Shown here: piece after piece, positions 9,362 through 17,801 of the stretch
Position numbering within the stretch: position 1 is the first letter of the stretch
Layout of the letters: every line of letters starts with the position of its first letter
Assembly (NCBI GenBank): GCA_001399795.1
Contig: LIHK01000055.1
Span: 22,684-65,253, forward strand
Source of the DNA: Candidatus Bathyarchaeota archaeon BA2
GTDB lineage: Archaea; Thermoproteota; Bathyarchaeia; Bathyarchaeales; Bathyarchaeaceae
DNA: 42,570 nucleotides
Reading direction: 5' to 3'
The notes under the pieces: generated by a model
What the model was told of the DNA's origin: nothing
What the model saw: only the letters and a program-made list of their open reading frames with translations
Databases searched by the model: none
Translations under genes and position numbers: made by a program

Positions 9362-11464
9362 ATGAGGACAGATTTACCAAAAATACGCCTTGGATCAGAT
9401 GTTCTTTCAGGTTTCGATAAAGCAATTCAGATGGAATGGCTTGTAACCAACGGCTTAGGCGGATACGCTTCCTCGACAGTGCTAGGCATTAACACCAGAA
9501 AGTATCATGGTCTCTTGGTTGCTGCCTTTAACCCGCCAGTAGACCGTAGAGTCCTCCTCACCAAGCTCGACGAAGAAATACAGGTCGGTAACGAAACATA
9601 CCAGATTGGCTCAAACGAGTTTAAGGATTGCGTCAGCCCTGAAGGCTACCGGTTTCTAGTTGATTTCTCACTTGCTCCATTCCCAACTTACAGATATGCT
9701 GTACATGGTGTTCAGCTTGAGAAAACGATATTTATGCCGAACGGAAAAAACGCGACCGTAGTGATTTACGAGGTCTTTAACCCCCATGAGAGCAAGGTGT
9801 CCATACGCGTCTCGCCGCTAGTCAATTCTAGACACTTTCATGATGTAACGGCTAAAGACAAGTTGGCTTGGAACTTTCTTCAAAAGCCGTTCGAGCAAGG
9901 GGTGACAATCCAGCCGTCCATCCCAATGTCAACCTTAATAATCTCTTCAAACAGTGGAAATTTTTTCGCAGATGCCAACTGGATTGAGGAAACATACTTC
10001 AGAGTAGACGACTCCCGAGGAGAAAGCTGCCTCGACGACTACTTTCAGCCTGGATGGTTCGAGTTCCACGTCGCCCCTAAAGAGAGAAGGAAAATTTACA
10101 TCCTTGCAACAGCGGGCAAAAGCGAGAATGAAGCCCGAAGCCTTTTTTATTCGATTCAGAGAAAGCAGGCTGGAATCAACGCCCTGTACAATCAGGAATT
10201 AGAGCGCCAAAGGAGTTTGTTGACAAGATTTAAAGAACGTTACGTTAACCTTGAAATTGGGGAATGGTTAAAGTGGCTCGTCTTGGCAACTGATTCCTTT
10301 CTTGTGAACCGAAAATCAACCAGGAAGAAAACTGTAATCGCTGGTTACCACTGGTTTGAAGACTGGGGAAGAGACTCGCTGATCTCCCTTCCAGGATTAA
10401 CGCTCATCACAGGAAGATTCGAAGATACAAGAGAAATTCTGTTGACGTTTAAGCAATACTGCCACAAGGGCGTGATTCCCAATCGATTTCCAGACAAAAC
10501 AGGGGACACACCAATTTACAACACCGTAGACGCCGCCCTCTGGTTCTTTAACGCAGTTCTCCAGTACCTCAAGTACACGGGAGACTTTGCCTTTGTCCAA
10601 AAAGAAATATGGAACACACTGCAGTCAATCATTGAAAATCACGTTCAGGGCACCCTATATGGCATACGTACGGAAGACGATGGTTTAATCACCCACGGTC
10701 CACAACTGACATGGATGGACGCAACCGCGAACGAACGATTCGTTACACCTAGAGAAGGAAAGGCTGTGGAAATTCAAGCGTTGTGGTACAACGCCTTAAA
10801 GACAACAGAACTTCTCGCCGCACGCTTCAACCAAAGAGAAGAAGCGAGAAAATATTATAGGATGGCTAAAAAAGCTAGAAAAAGCTTTATAGAAAAATTT
10901 TGGAATCCAAACGAGAATTTTCTCTCTGACGCAGTGCGCGGAGAGCATGCTGACCAGTCGTTAAGACCGAATCAGGTGATCGCTGTTGCGTTGGACTTTT
11001 CTATGCTTGACAAAGCCATTGGAGAAAAAGTTGTTGAAATTGTTCGGAGAAAACTATGGGGCACATACGGGCTGAAGACCTTGGCTGACGATGACCCGCG
11101 CTACATTGGAGAATACTCTGGAGACTGGAATCATCGTGGCAACGCATATCACAATGGAACTGTTTGGGCTTGGCTTCTAGGACCCTTCACAACAGCCTTC
11201 TTAAAGGTCAAGAATTATGAGGAAAGTTGGCGAAGATTCGCCTTCGAAAACTTTTTGTATCCGCTCTTCCGAGAAGAGATTTTCAGAGCTGGTCTCGGAA
11301 CAATAAGCGAAATATTCGACGGCAACCCGCCTCACTTGTCCAGGGGGTGCATCGCGCAGGCTTGGAGCGTGGCAGAACCATTGAGGGCTTTCATTGAAGA
11401 CGTTGCTTTAAAGAGACCTCCATACGAGAAAGAAGTTTTAGAAGAGACAGAGAGAAAACACTAA
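9362..11464 (+). CDS. Glycogen debranching enzyme (amylo-alpha-1,6-glucosidase type)
   Basis: 700 residues. The N-terminal domain starts with EWLVTNGLGGYASSTV and NTRKYHGLLVAA, typical of the family's glycogen-binding half. The C-terminal (alpha/alpha)6 barrel shows HWFEDWGRDSLISLPG (near 328-343), LTWMDAT, and NHRGNAYHNGTVWAWLLGP. The enzyme hydrolyses alpha-1,6 branch points of glycogen in the cytoplasm. It opens the storage-glucan cluster, about 14 bases after the DUF89 gene. A diverged second copy of its last codons lies at about 13014-13097, beyond the oppositely oriented ATPase pair. Confidence 0.93.
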   Translation: MRTDLPKIRLGSDVLSGFDKAIQMEWLVTNGLGGYASSTVLGINTRKYHGLLVAAFNPPVDRRVLLTKLDEEIQVGNETYQIGSNEFKDCVSPEGYRFLVDFSLAPFPTYRYAVHGVQLEKTIFMPNGKNATVVIYEVFNPHESKVSIRVSPLVNSRHFHDVTAKDKLAWNFLQKPFEQGVTIQPSIPMSTLIISSNSGNFFADANWIEETYFRVDDSRGESCLDDYFQPGWFEFHVAPKERRKIYILATAGKSENEARSLFYSIQRKQAGINALYNQELERQRSLLTRFKERYVNLEIGEWLKWLVLATDSFLVNRKSTRKKTVIAGYHWFEDWGRDSLISLPGLTLITGRFEDTREILLTFKQYCHKGVIPNRFPDKTGDTPIYNTVDAALWFFNAVLQYLKYTGDFAFVQKEIWNTLQSIIENHVQGTLYGIRTEDDGLITHGPQLTWMDATANERFVTPREGKAVEIQALWYNALKTTELLAARFNQREEARKYYRMAKKARKSFIEKFWNPNENFLSDAVRGEHADQSLRPNQVIAVALDFSMLDKAIGEKVVEIVRRKLWGTYGLKTLADDDPRYIGEYSGDWNHRGNAYHNGTVWAWLLGPFTTAFLKVKNYEESWRRFAFENFLYPLFREEIFRAGLGTISEIFDGNPPHLSRGCIAQAWSVAEPLRAFIEDVALKRPPYEKEVLEETERKH
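11394..11439 (+). repeat. Direct repeat, copy A (end of debranching-enzyme gene)
   Basis: A 46-base stretch inside the last codons of the debranching enzyme matches 13027-13072 at 40 of 46 positions in the same orientation. It encodes EDVALKRPPYEKEV. The two copies flank the ATPase/TOPRIM-like pair. Confidence 0.85.
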
Positions 11465-11479
11465 ACTTACGCAAAAAAT

Positions 11480-11947
11480 CTAAATGTCGGTTGTTAAGTG
11501 CTTTTTTAGTTCTCTAAATCGGTTACTTTTGGCTAAGTCTTCCACTAATTTCTGGAAATTCCCAATTTGGATGTTTATTTGTTCGTGTAGTTTTACGGGG
11601 TCGTTGGGGAGGTTATATTTTTTAACGTCTATGCTGGCTTCTCGTGCGGCTTCGAGTATCCAGTCTTCAAGTCTTGGGCGTAGCATGATCAGGATGTTGT
11701 TTTTTCTTGTTTGGCGCAGTATTTTGAGGTTGTAACGCGTTAAGTCTTGTTTTTCTTTGAATTTTTGTAGATGTGGAGGTTGGATGCTCCACGGGTCTTC
11801 GTCTATGATTCCTTTAGAGTTGCCGTAACGTTCCGCGAGTTTTTTGAGTAGTTCGGACTTGTTTCCTGCATGTTCGATGTTTTTTCTTGAGGTACGTGTT
11901 AGGGATTTTACCAAGGTGGCGTCGGGTTTGCATTCCACTAAATACAT
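11480..11947 (-). CDS. Small TOPRIM-like protein, partner of the adjacent ATPase
   Basis: 155 residues. It opens with MYLVECKPDATLVKSL, where the early glutamate sits as in a TOPRIM VEG motif. KGIIDEDPWS near residue 47 supplies an Asp-x-Asp pair and LRPRLEDWILEAA near 88 resembles the late LE-x-W motif of OLD-type nuclease domains. These features fit a minimal TOPRIM nuclease, but I infer this from motif order only. It starts 17 bases after the ATPase stop on the same strand, so the two form an operon with the ATPase first. ATPase-plus-TOPRIM organisation is shared with OLD nucleases and the PARIS (AriA/AriB) defence system. It is much smaller than those TOPRIM partners. Confidence 0.5.
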   Translation of the reverse strand: MYLVECKPDATLVKSLTRTSRKNIEHAGNKSELLKKLAERYGNSKGIIDEDPWSIQPPHLQKFKEKQDLTRYNLKILRQTRKNNILIMLRPRLEDWILEAAREASIDVKKYNLPNDPVKLHEQINIQIGNFQKLVEDLAKSNRFRELKKHLTTDI

Positions 11948-11964
11948 TTGTTATGGTTGCTCCG

Positions 11965-12942
11965 TTAACCCAGAAATCTTTCAATGTCGAAAAAGAGGTC
12001 TATTCCCTTTTCTAAAACTTCTTTCATTTCGTCTTCGGTTAGAGCCTTTACTTTGGTTTGGTAGTTTTCTAAGTGTGTATTGAAAATGGCTATCTCGTTT
12101 TTTGGAGTTTTCTCGAGAACTGAGAGGAGAAAGTAAGGATTATGGGTTGAAATGAAGTATTGGTTTTCGTTTTTGTCTAGGGCTATTACTTCTGCGAGGT
12201 ATTTTGTGTAGTGGGGGAAAGCGTGGGCTTCAGGTTCTTCAAACGCAAGTATTGAATTTTTGTTTGAGTGAATGGCGGTTAAGAAGAAGAAGAGTCTCTG
12301 AAGAGTTTCAGAAGCCAACGAGTAGGGAAAGGCAATTATAATATCTTCAAGCTGTTTTTGCACTCTTATTCTGCCTTCTTGTGGCTCAAAAACCAATGCG
12401 AGACCAAAGCGGTCAAAGATTTGCTTAGTGAGAGCTCGCAAATCTTTGCGGGTTAAAATAACCGCCAAGAGGTTGTCTCCGTTTGGTGGACGAAGAAAAT
12501 CCGACTGTTGATTTGGAAAATTTTCCATCACGGCGAACCTATAGAATTTAAATTGGACTAAATCCGGGTGTAACAACGATACCCCTCCTGAGCCCTCGTA
12601 ATTATAATTAAAAAGCTGGACACTTGGTTCTTTTCCTTTAAAGTAGTTTCCATAAAAGAGCCCGTCTTTAAATGTTGTTTCTAGAGCGTTTCCGTCAAAG
12701 CTTATATTTACTTTGTTTTCGAGAGCACGGTCGTAGAAAAGGTCTCTCATGTTTTCGAATCTAACAAAGCGTCGAATGCCCCGGAGGGGGCCATAGTGGG
12801 GCACATGGGATAGCAGTCCTATGGCTTCGAGGATGTTTGATTTTCCTGTGTTTGGCTCTCCTATGAAGAGGTTTATCCTTTTACAGTCTAATTTGAGATA
12901 CTTTATTGATTTGAAGTTCTCAATTTCGAGGCTTTTTATCAT
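11965..12942 (-). CDS. AAA ATPase of the OLD/RecF-like (AAA_15/AAA_21) group
   Basis: 325 residues from the ATG at 12942, which gives the usual MIKSLEIENFKSIK start; an upstream in-frame extension to 13056 lacks family character. Walker A is GEPNTGKSNILEAIG (near residues 27-41), the signature-like region is SLASETLQRLFF, Walker B is ILAFEEPEAHAFP, and the H loop is ISTHNPYFLL. No nuclease domain is fused to it. The downstream TOPRIM-like gene probably supplies that. The pair runs against the surrounding glycogen genes and sits between two diverged copies of the debranching-enzyme end. OLD-like ATPases with a separate effector are typical of anti-phage systems, so a defence role is likely but unproven. 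Confidence 0.8.
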   Translation of the reverse strand: MIKSLEIENFKSIKYLKLDCKRINLFIGEPNTGKSNILEAIGLLSHVPHYGPLRGIRRFVRFENMRDLFYDRALENKVNISFDGNALETTFKDGLFYGNYFKGKEPSVQLFNYNYEGSGGVSLLHPDLVQFKFYRFAVMENFPNQQSDFLRPPNGDNLLAVILTRKDLRALTKQIFDRFGLALVFEPQEGRIRVQKQLEDIIIAFPYSLASETLQRLFFFLTAIHSNKNSILAFEEPEAHAFPHYTKYLAEVIALDKNENQYFISTHNPYFLLSVLEKTPKNEIAIFNTHLENYQTKVKALTEDEMKEVLEKGIDLFFDIERFLG

Positions 12943-13013
12943 GGCTTTTAAACCACATTCTAGATGATTTTGTTCTCGTGTTTTATTTCTTTGTCTTGTA
13001 CTTAACTTCTTTC

Positions 13014-13097
13014 CATTTAGCTCTTGTTGAAGACATTGCGGTAAAGAGCCCTCCATGCGAGCAAGAAGTTTTTGGGCTCTTAGTGAGCAGTAGATAA
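13014..13097 (+). pseudogene. Remnant of a debranching-enzyme C terminus
   Basis: In frame up to a TAA one reads LALVEDIAVKSPPCEQEV, closely matching the debranching enzyme's end AFIEDVALKRPPYEKEV. The DNA identity is 40 of 46 bases over 13027-13072. No other part of the enzyme is found upstream; the ATPase gene begins about 70 bases away on the other strand. It is either the tail of a lost tandem copy or the original 3' end displaced when the ATPase pair arrived. Confidence 0.75.
13027..13072 (+). repeat. Direct repeat, copy B
   Basis: Matches 11394-11439 with six substitutions and no gaps. It forms the outer border of the ATPase/TOPRIM-like insertion on the GH57 side. Confidence 0.85.
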
Positions 13098-13170
13098 GAA
13101 ATTATAAAAGGAGAAGACACAACAACTTGCTTTGCAAATTCAATTCAGCCTTGCATTGTAGTGGTCGGTC

Positions 13171-14769
13171 ATGACAGACATTTGCCTCATATTTGAGGTC
13201 CATCAGCCGTTAAGGTTAAACCGCAATTTCCACTCAGACCTGATGGCTCGCGGGTCAGTGACGAAGAAAGATCTTTTTGACCTCTACTTTGATCATAAAT
13301 TGAACCGTTACGTCTTTGATAGGGCCGCCAGAAAATGTTACTTTCCCTCAAATAACACTATTTTGGAGCAGATTGACAGGTGTAAGAGGGAGCGAAAAAA
13401 GTTCAAGGTGGCCTACGGCATATCCGGAGTTTTTGTTGAGCAGTGTGAGCGGTGGAATCCAGACCTCCTCGAATCCTTCAAACAACTATTTGAGTCGGGC
13501 TGCGTGGAGCTTCTAGACCAACCATACTATCATTCGCTTGCCAGCCTCTACGGGGCAGACCGATCAGAGTTCGTTGAACAGATCAAAATGTACCGTCAAC
13601 TTGTGAAAGACCTTTTCAATTGCGAGCCTAAGGTTGTTGAAAACACGGAGTGTTTGTACAACAACGTCATAGCAAAGACTGTTGAGGGCTTAGGCTACGA
13701 GGCCACTGTTACGGAGGGAGTTGAGCGAATTCTTGGGTGGAGAAGCCCCAACTATGTGTATAGGGCTAAGGACTCTAACCTTCGTGTTTTGCTTCGCAAC
13801 TACCGCCTGTCCGACGACATAGGTTTCCGCTTTTCTGCAACTTGGTGGGAGGAGTGGCCGTTAAACGCGGACAAGTACGCAAGCTGGTTGGCGGCAACCC
13901 CAGGGCAGGTAATTGTCCTCTTTGTTGATTACGAAACCTTTGGCGAACACCACTGGCCAGAAAGCGGAATCCACGAATTCCTAAGATGGTTACCCGGCGA
14001 AGTGAACAAATGGGATCATCTAAATTGGTGCACGCCTTCCGAGGTTATTCATCACCATGCTCCGGTTGGAGAAATTGATGTTTATGAATACAACACCGTT
14101 TCTTGGGCGGATCTTGAGAGGGACCCCACTGCATGGATTGTTAACCCCATGCAAATGATCTGCTACGAGTCCCTGAAAGAGCTGGAGAAGTCGGTGAAAG
14201 GAATAGGCGATGAGGAACTGATAAGACTGTGGCGATACCTCCAAATGAGTGATCACCTCTATTACATGAGTATAAAAGGGGGCGGCCCAGGCGACGTACA
14301 CTGCTACTTCAACCCAATGAGTAGCCCCGTCGAAGCCTTTGCAGTTTATTCAAGAATCATTGCCGACCTTGAGAGCAGAATACTTGCAGAGCTGGAAAGA
14401 CCTGAACTCGCAGCCAAAAGAATACTGCGGCGAATTCCGGCGGGAAAGAGCTTCACCTTCTCTTACGAGTTTGCGCGACCCACAGGGTTGACAGTTCATA
14501 GTTTAGATGAATTTTATTCAACCCTCAAGACAGTTGACTCAAGCTCCATTAGGTTTCACATGGAACGCGGAGACTTCGAGCGTTGGATTCGCCATGTTGT
14601 TGGTGACGATAAACTCGCTGACAAACTAATAACCATATCAAAACAAAAATTGAAAGGCGAACCCCTGCGCAGAAAGATTCTTACCACGATAGAAAGCAGA
14701 ATAAAGGAACTAGAGGGAATGACTTTTAAGACTTCGACTAGAACCAAAAAGCGTGGGGGACAGAAATAA
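13171..14769 (+). CDS. GH57 alpha-amylase with C-terminal DUF5752-like domain
   Basis: 532 residues. FEVHQPLRL at the N terminus is GH57 conserved region 1. LDQPYYHSL (near 115-123) is region 2, ENTECLYN (near 157-164) carries the likely catalytic nucleophile, and FVDYETFGEHHW (near 251-262) the likely acid/base aspartate. The enzyme cleaves alpha-glucans. Residues from about 420 (SFTFSYEFARPTGL) to 510 form a separate domain containing IRFHMERGDFERWIRH. The same domain is found in the regulator at 20464-21009. The downstream gene begins right after the stop, with its ribosome site inside this gene, so the two are coupled. Confidence 0.9.
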   Translation: MTDICLIFEVHQPLRLNRNFHSDLMARGSVTKKDLFDLYFDHKLNRYVFDRAARKCYFPSNNTILEQIDRCKRERKKFKVAYGISGVFVEQCERWNPDLLESFKQLFESGCVELLDQPYYHSLASLYGADRSEFVEQIKMYRQLVKDLFNCEPKVVENTECLYNNVIAKTVEGLGYEATVTEGVERILGWRSPNYVYRAKDSNLRVLLRNYRLSDDIGFRFSATWWEEWPLNADKYASWLAATPGQVIVLFVDYETFGEHHWPESGIHEFLRWLPGEVNKWDHLNWCTPSEVIHHHAPVGEIDVYEYNTVSWADLERDPTAWIVNPMQMICYESLKELEKSVKGIGDEELIRLWRYLQMSDHLYYMSIKGGGPGDVHCYFNPMSSPVEAFAVYSRIIADLESRILAELERPELAAKRILRRIPAGKSFTFSYEFARPTGLTVHSLDEFYSTLKTVDSSSIRFHMERGDFERWIRHVVGDDKLADKLITISKQKLKGEPLRRKILTTIESRIKELEGMTFKTSTRTKKRGGQK

Positions 14770-14770
14770 T

Positions 14771-16123
14771 TTGAATAAGGATTTAATTGTTGCACCAACC
14801 ATTGGAGGTTCCTACGTTTACGCAGCCAACACAGTCGCTGCCTTCCTAAAGAAGAAAGTCTATCCGTATCTTCCTGCTCCTCCTCCATACTTCGTGAAAT
14901 TCAAAAAGTACACGCCTAAGGAAGCCTTAAGCCTCAACTTAAATGAGCAAAGCCGAAAGATTACTGCGTTGTACGAGGATTTTGCGAAGGGACAAAGGTT
15001 TGACGCCATCATTTTCGGTGCTCCCAACGGCGGAATCGTAAACCTAGCTGTTGCCATTGGAGTGCCTTACCTCTGTTCCCAGTTTCGGGTCCCGGTTTTG
15101 ATAGGGTCTGGAGGCAAGGATGACTTGGAACCATACGTAAAGGTTGTAAAGCTTTTGGGAAAACGTTGGACTGTTAGGCATCCGTGGAGTTCGGTTTGCT
15201 GTCTGGTTGACCCAATCCATGACCGAATGGACATGGGAGTATACGCCCACGTTCGATCAAAATTCATCGACATCCCACCAGCTTATAAAGAATTTATTGA
15301 GAGGCATCTTAACCCCAGAGGCACGCTAATCTTTGTAAACGTAACCTATCCATGGGCGAAATACCGTTTGGGAGAGCGCACCTACCTGCAAGTCGGTGGC
15401 TTGGGGGATATACCGCCAGAAGAATACCTTAAAGGCTCGGAAAGGCTGGAAGAATTTCTTGAATTAGTAATGTCTAATCATCAGGGCGGCTGGAATCTTC
15501 CAGACTACGAGCTTGCGACAAGGCCTGAATCCGAATGGGGTGCAGAACCAGAGCTTAAGGAAGCCGTGCTAAAATACTGCAAACAGAGAGGTTACGATCT
15601 ACTGTACCTAGAACATAGTCACCCAGCCGGATTTAACATCCTCGCGTCTCACGCAATGCACATGAAACACACAGCGGACGGTGGAAGCTGCGGAGGATAC
15701 TTCATCAACATTTTCTGGGCTCTCTGCCCAACTCTAGCCTTGCGGGCTAGGCTCCTAAGCAGTTGGTTCACCTTCACTGACAGAGCTTCTCTAAAAATCG
15801 CGGAACAACAACTTCGCCGCTTATTAAAAGACTTTCCCGAAGTTCCCAAGAAAGCGATTCTCGGCTACAACTGGAGCCATCCAGGAGCGCAGATTCTGGA
15901 CATCGTTCCCCCAAGCGGTTGGCTGGAAATGCTTTCAAAGTGTATTCCTCCAGAAGAAATTCTAACTCCCGGGATTGCTGATCTGGGAAGGACAGACCAT
16001 GACATTTTCAAATATGAGGATATGCTTTATGAAGAGAGTGAAAAACACGCTGGGAAGGAAAGCGCATACAACGTTACGGTGGAAGACTTGAAATCTCTTC
16101 CAGCATTACGATCAGCGAGATAG
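14771..16123 (+). CDS. Unrecognised protein in the glycogen cluster
   Basis: About 450 residues, no family recognised. Visible features are an N-terminal alternating beta/alpha pattern (DLIVAPTIGGSYVYAANTVAAFL; FDAIIFGAPNGGIVNLAVAIGVPYL), a glycine loop (LIGSGGKDDLEPYV), a Cys-Cys pair (SSVCCLVDP), an ASHAMHMKHTADGGSCGGYF segment and a C-terminal YNWSHPGAQILDIVPPSGW. The rich aromatic and histidine content suggests an enzyme, possibly acting on a carbohydrate. There is no signal peptide. The TTG start at 14771 is chosen because ggggga (14755-14760) lies 10 bases before it. A GTG at 14753 would put that site inside the gene. It directly follows the GH57 stop, so it belongs to the same operon. 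Confidence 0.75.
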   Translation: MNKDLIVAPTIGGSYVYAANTVAAFLKKKVYPYLPAPPPYFVKFKKYTPKEALSLNLNEQSRKITALYEDFAKGQRFDAIIFGAPNGGIVNLAVAIGVPYLCSQFRVPVLIGSGGKDDLEPYVKVVKLLGKRWTVRHPWSSVCCLVDPIHDRMDMGVYAHVRSKFIDIPPAYKEFIERHLNPRGTLIFVNVTYPWAKYRLGERTYLQVGGLGDIPPEEYLKGSERLEEFLELVMSNHQGGWNLPDYELATRPESEWGAEPELKEAVLKYCKQRGYDLLYLEHSHPAGFNILASHAMHMKHTADGGSCGGYFINIFWALCPTLALRARLLSSWFTFTDRASLKIAEQQLRRLLKDFPEVPKKAILGYNWSHPGAQILDIVPPSGWLEMLSKCIPPEEILTPGIADLGRTDHDIFKYEDMLYEESEKHAGKESAYNVTVEDLKSLPALRSAR

Positions 16124-16147
16124 ACGCGTTCTTGGCATCACACACAA

Positions 16148-16159
16148 TACACACGCGCG
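16148..16159 (+). other. Alternating purine-pyrimidine tract in a 218-base gap
   Basis: tacacacgcgcg is a 12-base alternating tract, 25 bases after a stop codon and followed by catgcat. The rest of the gap (16124-16341) holds an A/T-rich tatttaaaag at about 16258, a likely TATA box for the glycosyltransferase downstream. No gene is seen. Confidence 0.4.
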
Positions 16160-16341
16160 ACATGCATCTAACAAAAGTAGATGAAGGTTCAGAGTTAGTG
16201 AAGAGCAACATACACCTTGATTTTGAAAGGTTTTTCTGTATTCTGGATTCATAATAGTTATTTAAAAGTAACACTAGCACCAAATATAATACATGAATAG
16301 TTCACCCTGTCGATATGATTGAAGGAAAACGGTGCGTCTAA

Positions 16342-17505
16342 ATGAATGTTTGCATGCTGACCTGGGAGTTTCCGCCTAGAGTCGTGGGAGGTATCGCCCG
16401 CCACTGTAGTGGCTTGGCTAGAGCCCTCGCTCAAGATGGACATGAAGTACATGTTGTCACCTTAGATTTTCCCGGCTCGCCAGCCTATGAGGAGATGGAC
16501 GGGGTTAAGGTTTATCGCACCGTTACAGAGCTTGGACATCCAAACTTTCTAACGTGGGTTCTTTTGTTTAACCACTTTCTGGAGAAGAGGATGGCGGATT
16601 TAAGCCGGCAAGTTGATTTTGACGTTCTTCACGTTCACGACTGGTTGACCGCCTTCGCCGGCATCTCCTTCAAGCATAATCTTAAGAAGCCTATGGTCCT
16701 CACGGTTCACAGCACCGAGATTGGTAGGGCGCAGGGTCTCCACAATGCCGACTCCTTCTCCATTGACGGAATAGAATGGTGGTCAGCGTACGAGGCGAGG
16801 AAGGTCATAGTAACTAGCCATTCTATGAAGAGGGAAATTTGCGATCACTTTCATCTGCCGTGGGACAAGGTTGAGATAGTTCCAAACGCTATTGACGCAA
16901 AAAAGTATAATGCGTCTATTGACAGAGGAGCTGTTAGGGCGCGCTTCGGAGTTGGTTGGGGCGAGAAAATGGTTCTTTGCGTGGGTCGATTGGTTCCTCA
17001 AAAGGGGATAGGGTTCTTCATTAGGGCAATTCCCATTATAGCCCAGCGTTATCCTGAAGCAAAATTCATCATCGTGGGCGAAGGTTGGTGGAGAGATTAC
17101 TTAGAGGGCGTCGCCCAATCCACAGGACACAGATGGAAGATTACGTTTACTGGTTTCGTTTCAGAAGCAGATTTGGTGGCACTTATGACCAGCACAGACG
17201 TTTTGGTTATTCCGTCCATTTATGAGCCCTTCGGCATAGTTGCCTTAGAAGGAATGGCTACGGGTGCTCCGGTGGTGGCAAGCCAGGTCGGTGGCCTAGC
17301 AGAAGTGATAGAACATGATCGTACAGGAATTTTTGTGTATCCAAGGAGTCCTGAGTCAATTGCTTGGGGGGTTGACCGAGTCTTGTCTAACCCAGAACAC
17401 GCTAGATGGTTAACTCAGAATGCTAGAGAAATACTCCACAAGACTTATAGTTGGGAAGCTATCGCTAGGAGAACTGTCGAAGTTTATAAAGAAGTGGTGG
17501 GATAG
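16342..17505 (+). CDS. Glycogen-synthase-like glycosyltransferase (GT4/GT5 fold)
   Basis: 387 residues. The N-terminal Rossmann domain begins MNVCMLTWEFPPRVVGGIARH, the double-glycine donor and acceptor loop seen in archaeal glycogen synthases, with HVHDWLTAF near residue 95. The C-terminal domain has LCVGRLVPQKGIG (near 213) and the EX7E motif in YEPFGIVALEGMATG (near 293-308), which binds the nucleotide sugar. The context of debranching enzyme, amylase and GalT supports adding glucose from a nucleotide sugar to an alpha-glucan. Some related enzymes make other sugars, so the exact acceptor is inferred. Confidence 0.83.
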   Translation: MNVCMLTWEFPPRVVGGIARHCSGLARALAQDGHEVHVVTLDFPGSPAYEEMDGVKVYRTVTELGHPNFLTWVLLFNHFLEKRMADLSRQVDFDVLHVHDWLTAFAGISFKHNLKKPMVLTVHSTEIGRAQGLHNADSFSIDGIEWWSAYEARKVIVTSHSMKREICDHFHLPWDKVEIVPNAIDAKKYNASIDRGAVRARFGVGWGEKMVLCVGRLVPQKGIGFFIRAIPIIAQRYPEAKFIIVGEGWWRDYLEGVAQSTGHRWKITFTGFVSEADLVALMTSTDVLVIPSIYEPFGIVALEGMATGAPVVASQVGGLAEVIEHDRTGIFVYPRSPESIAWGVDRVLSNPEHARWLTQNAREILHKTYSWEAIARRTVEVYKEVVG

Positions 17506-17506
17506 A

Positions 17507-17785
17507 ATGCGCAGAAATCCTTCATCCGACATTTCATCTGGTCCCGAACTATCTGATGAACTACGCCTCTTGTGCATGCTACACAACATTGGTGCAATAG
17601 CGTCAGAAAGATCGTTGACCATCCAGCAAATTTCAGAATGGACCAAAATGGAAAACCCAGCACTGCAATCTAACCTTCAAAAACTGGTTGAGCTGGGCTA
17701 CGTCCAGTTTATTCAAGCCGAGGGAACGGACAAGTATCATCTTACGCTTGACGGAATTAGAAAAGTGCTAAGCATTTACAGTTAA
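17507..17785 (+). CDS. Small winged-helix DNA-binding protein
   Basis: 92 residues. After a polar N terminus, DELRLLCMLHNIGAIASERSLTIQQISEWTKM and LQSNLQKLVELGYVQFIQ form a typical archaeal winged helix, followed by a KYHLTLDGIRKVL wing and helix. It starts one base after the stop of the glycosyltransferase gene and is therefore almost certainly co-translated. It may regulate this operon. No ligand domain is present. Confidence 0.7.
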   Translation: MRRNPSSDISSGPELSDELRLLCMLHNIGAIASERSLTIQQISEWTKMENPALQSNLQKLVELGYVQFIQAEGTDKYHLTLDGIRKVLSIYS

Positions 17786-17801
17786 TTTCTAGTAACCTTC
17801 G

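Noticed and set aside
11484-11735. Plus-strand frame opposite the TOPRIM-like gene
   Set aside because: Hydrophobic shadow of the minus-strand gene; no start context.
12943-13056. N-terminal extension of the ATPase to 13056
   Set aside because: The extra 38 residues have no resemblance to the family and overlap the debranching-enzyme remnant; the ATG at 12942 gives the usual start.
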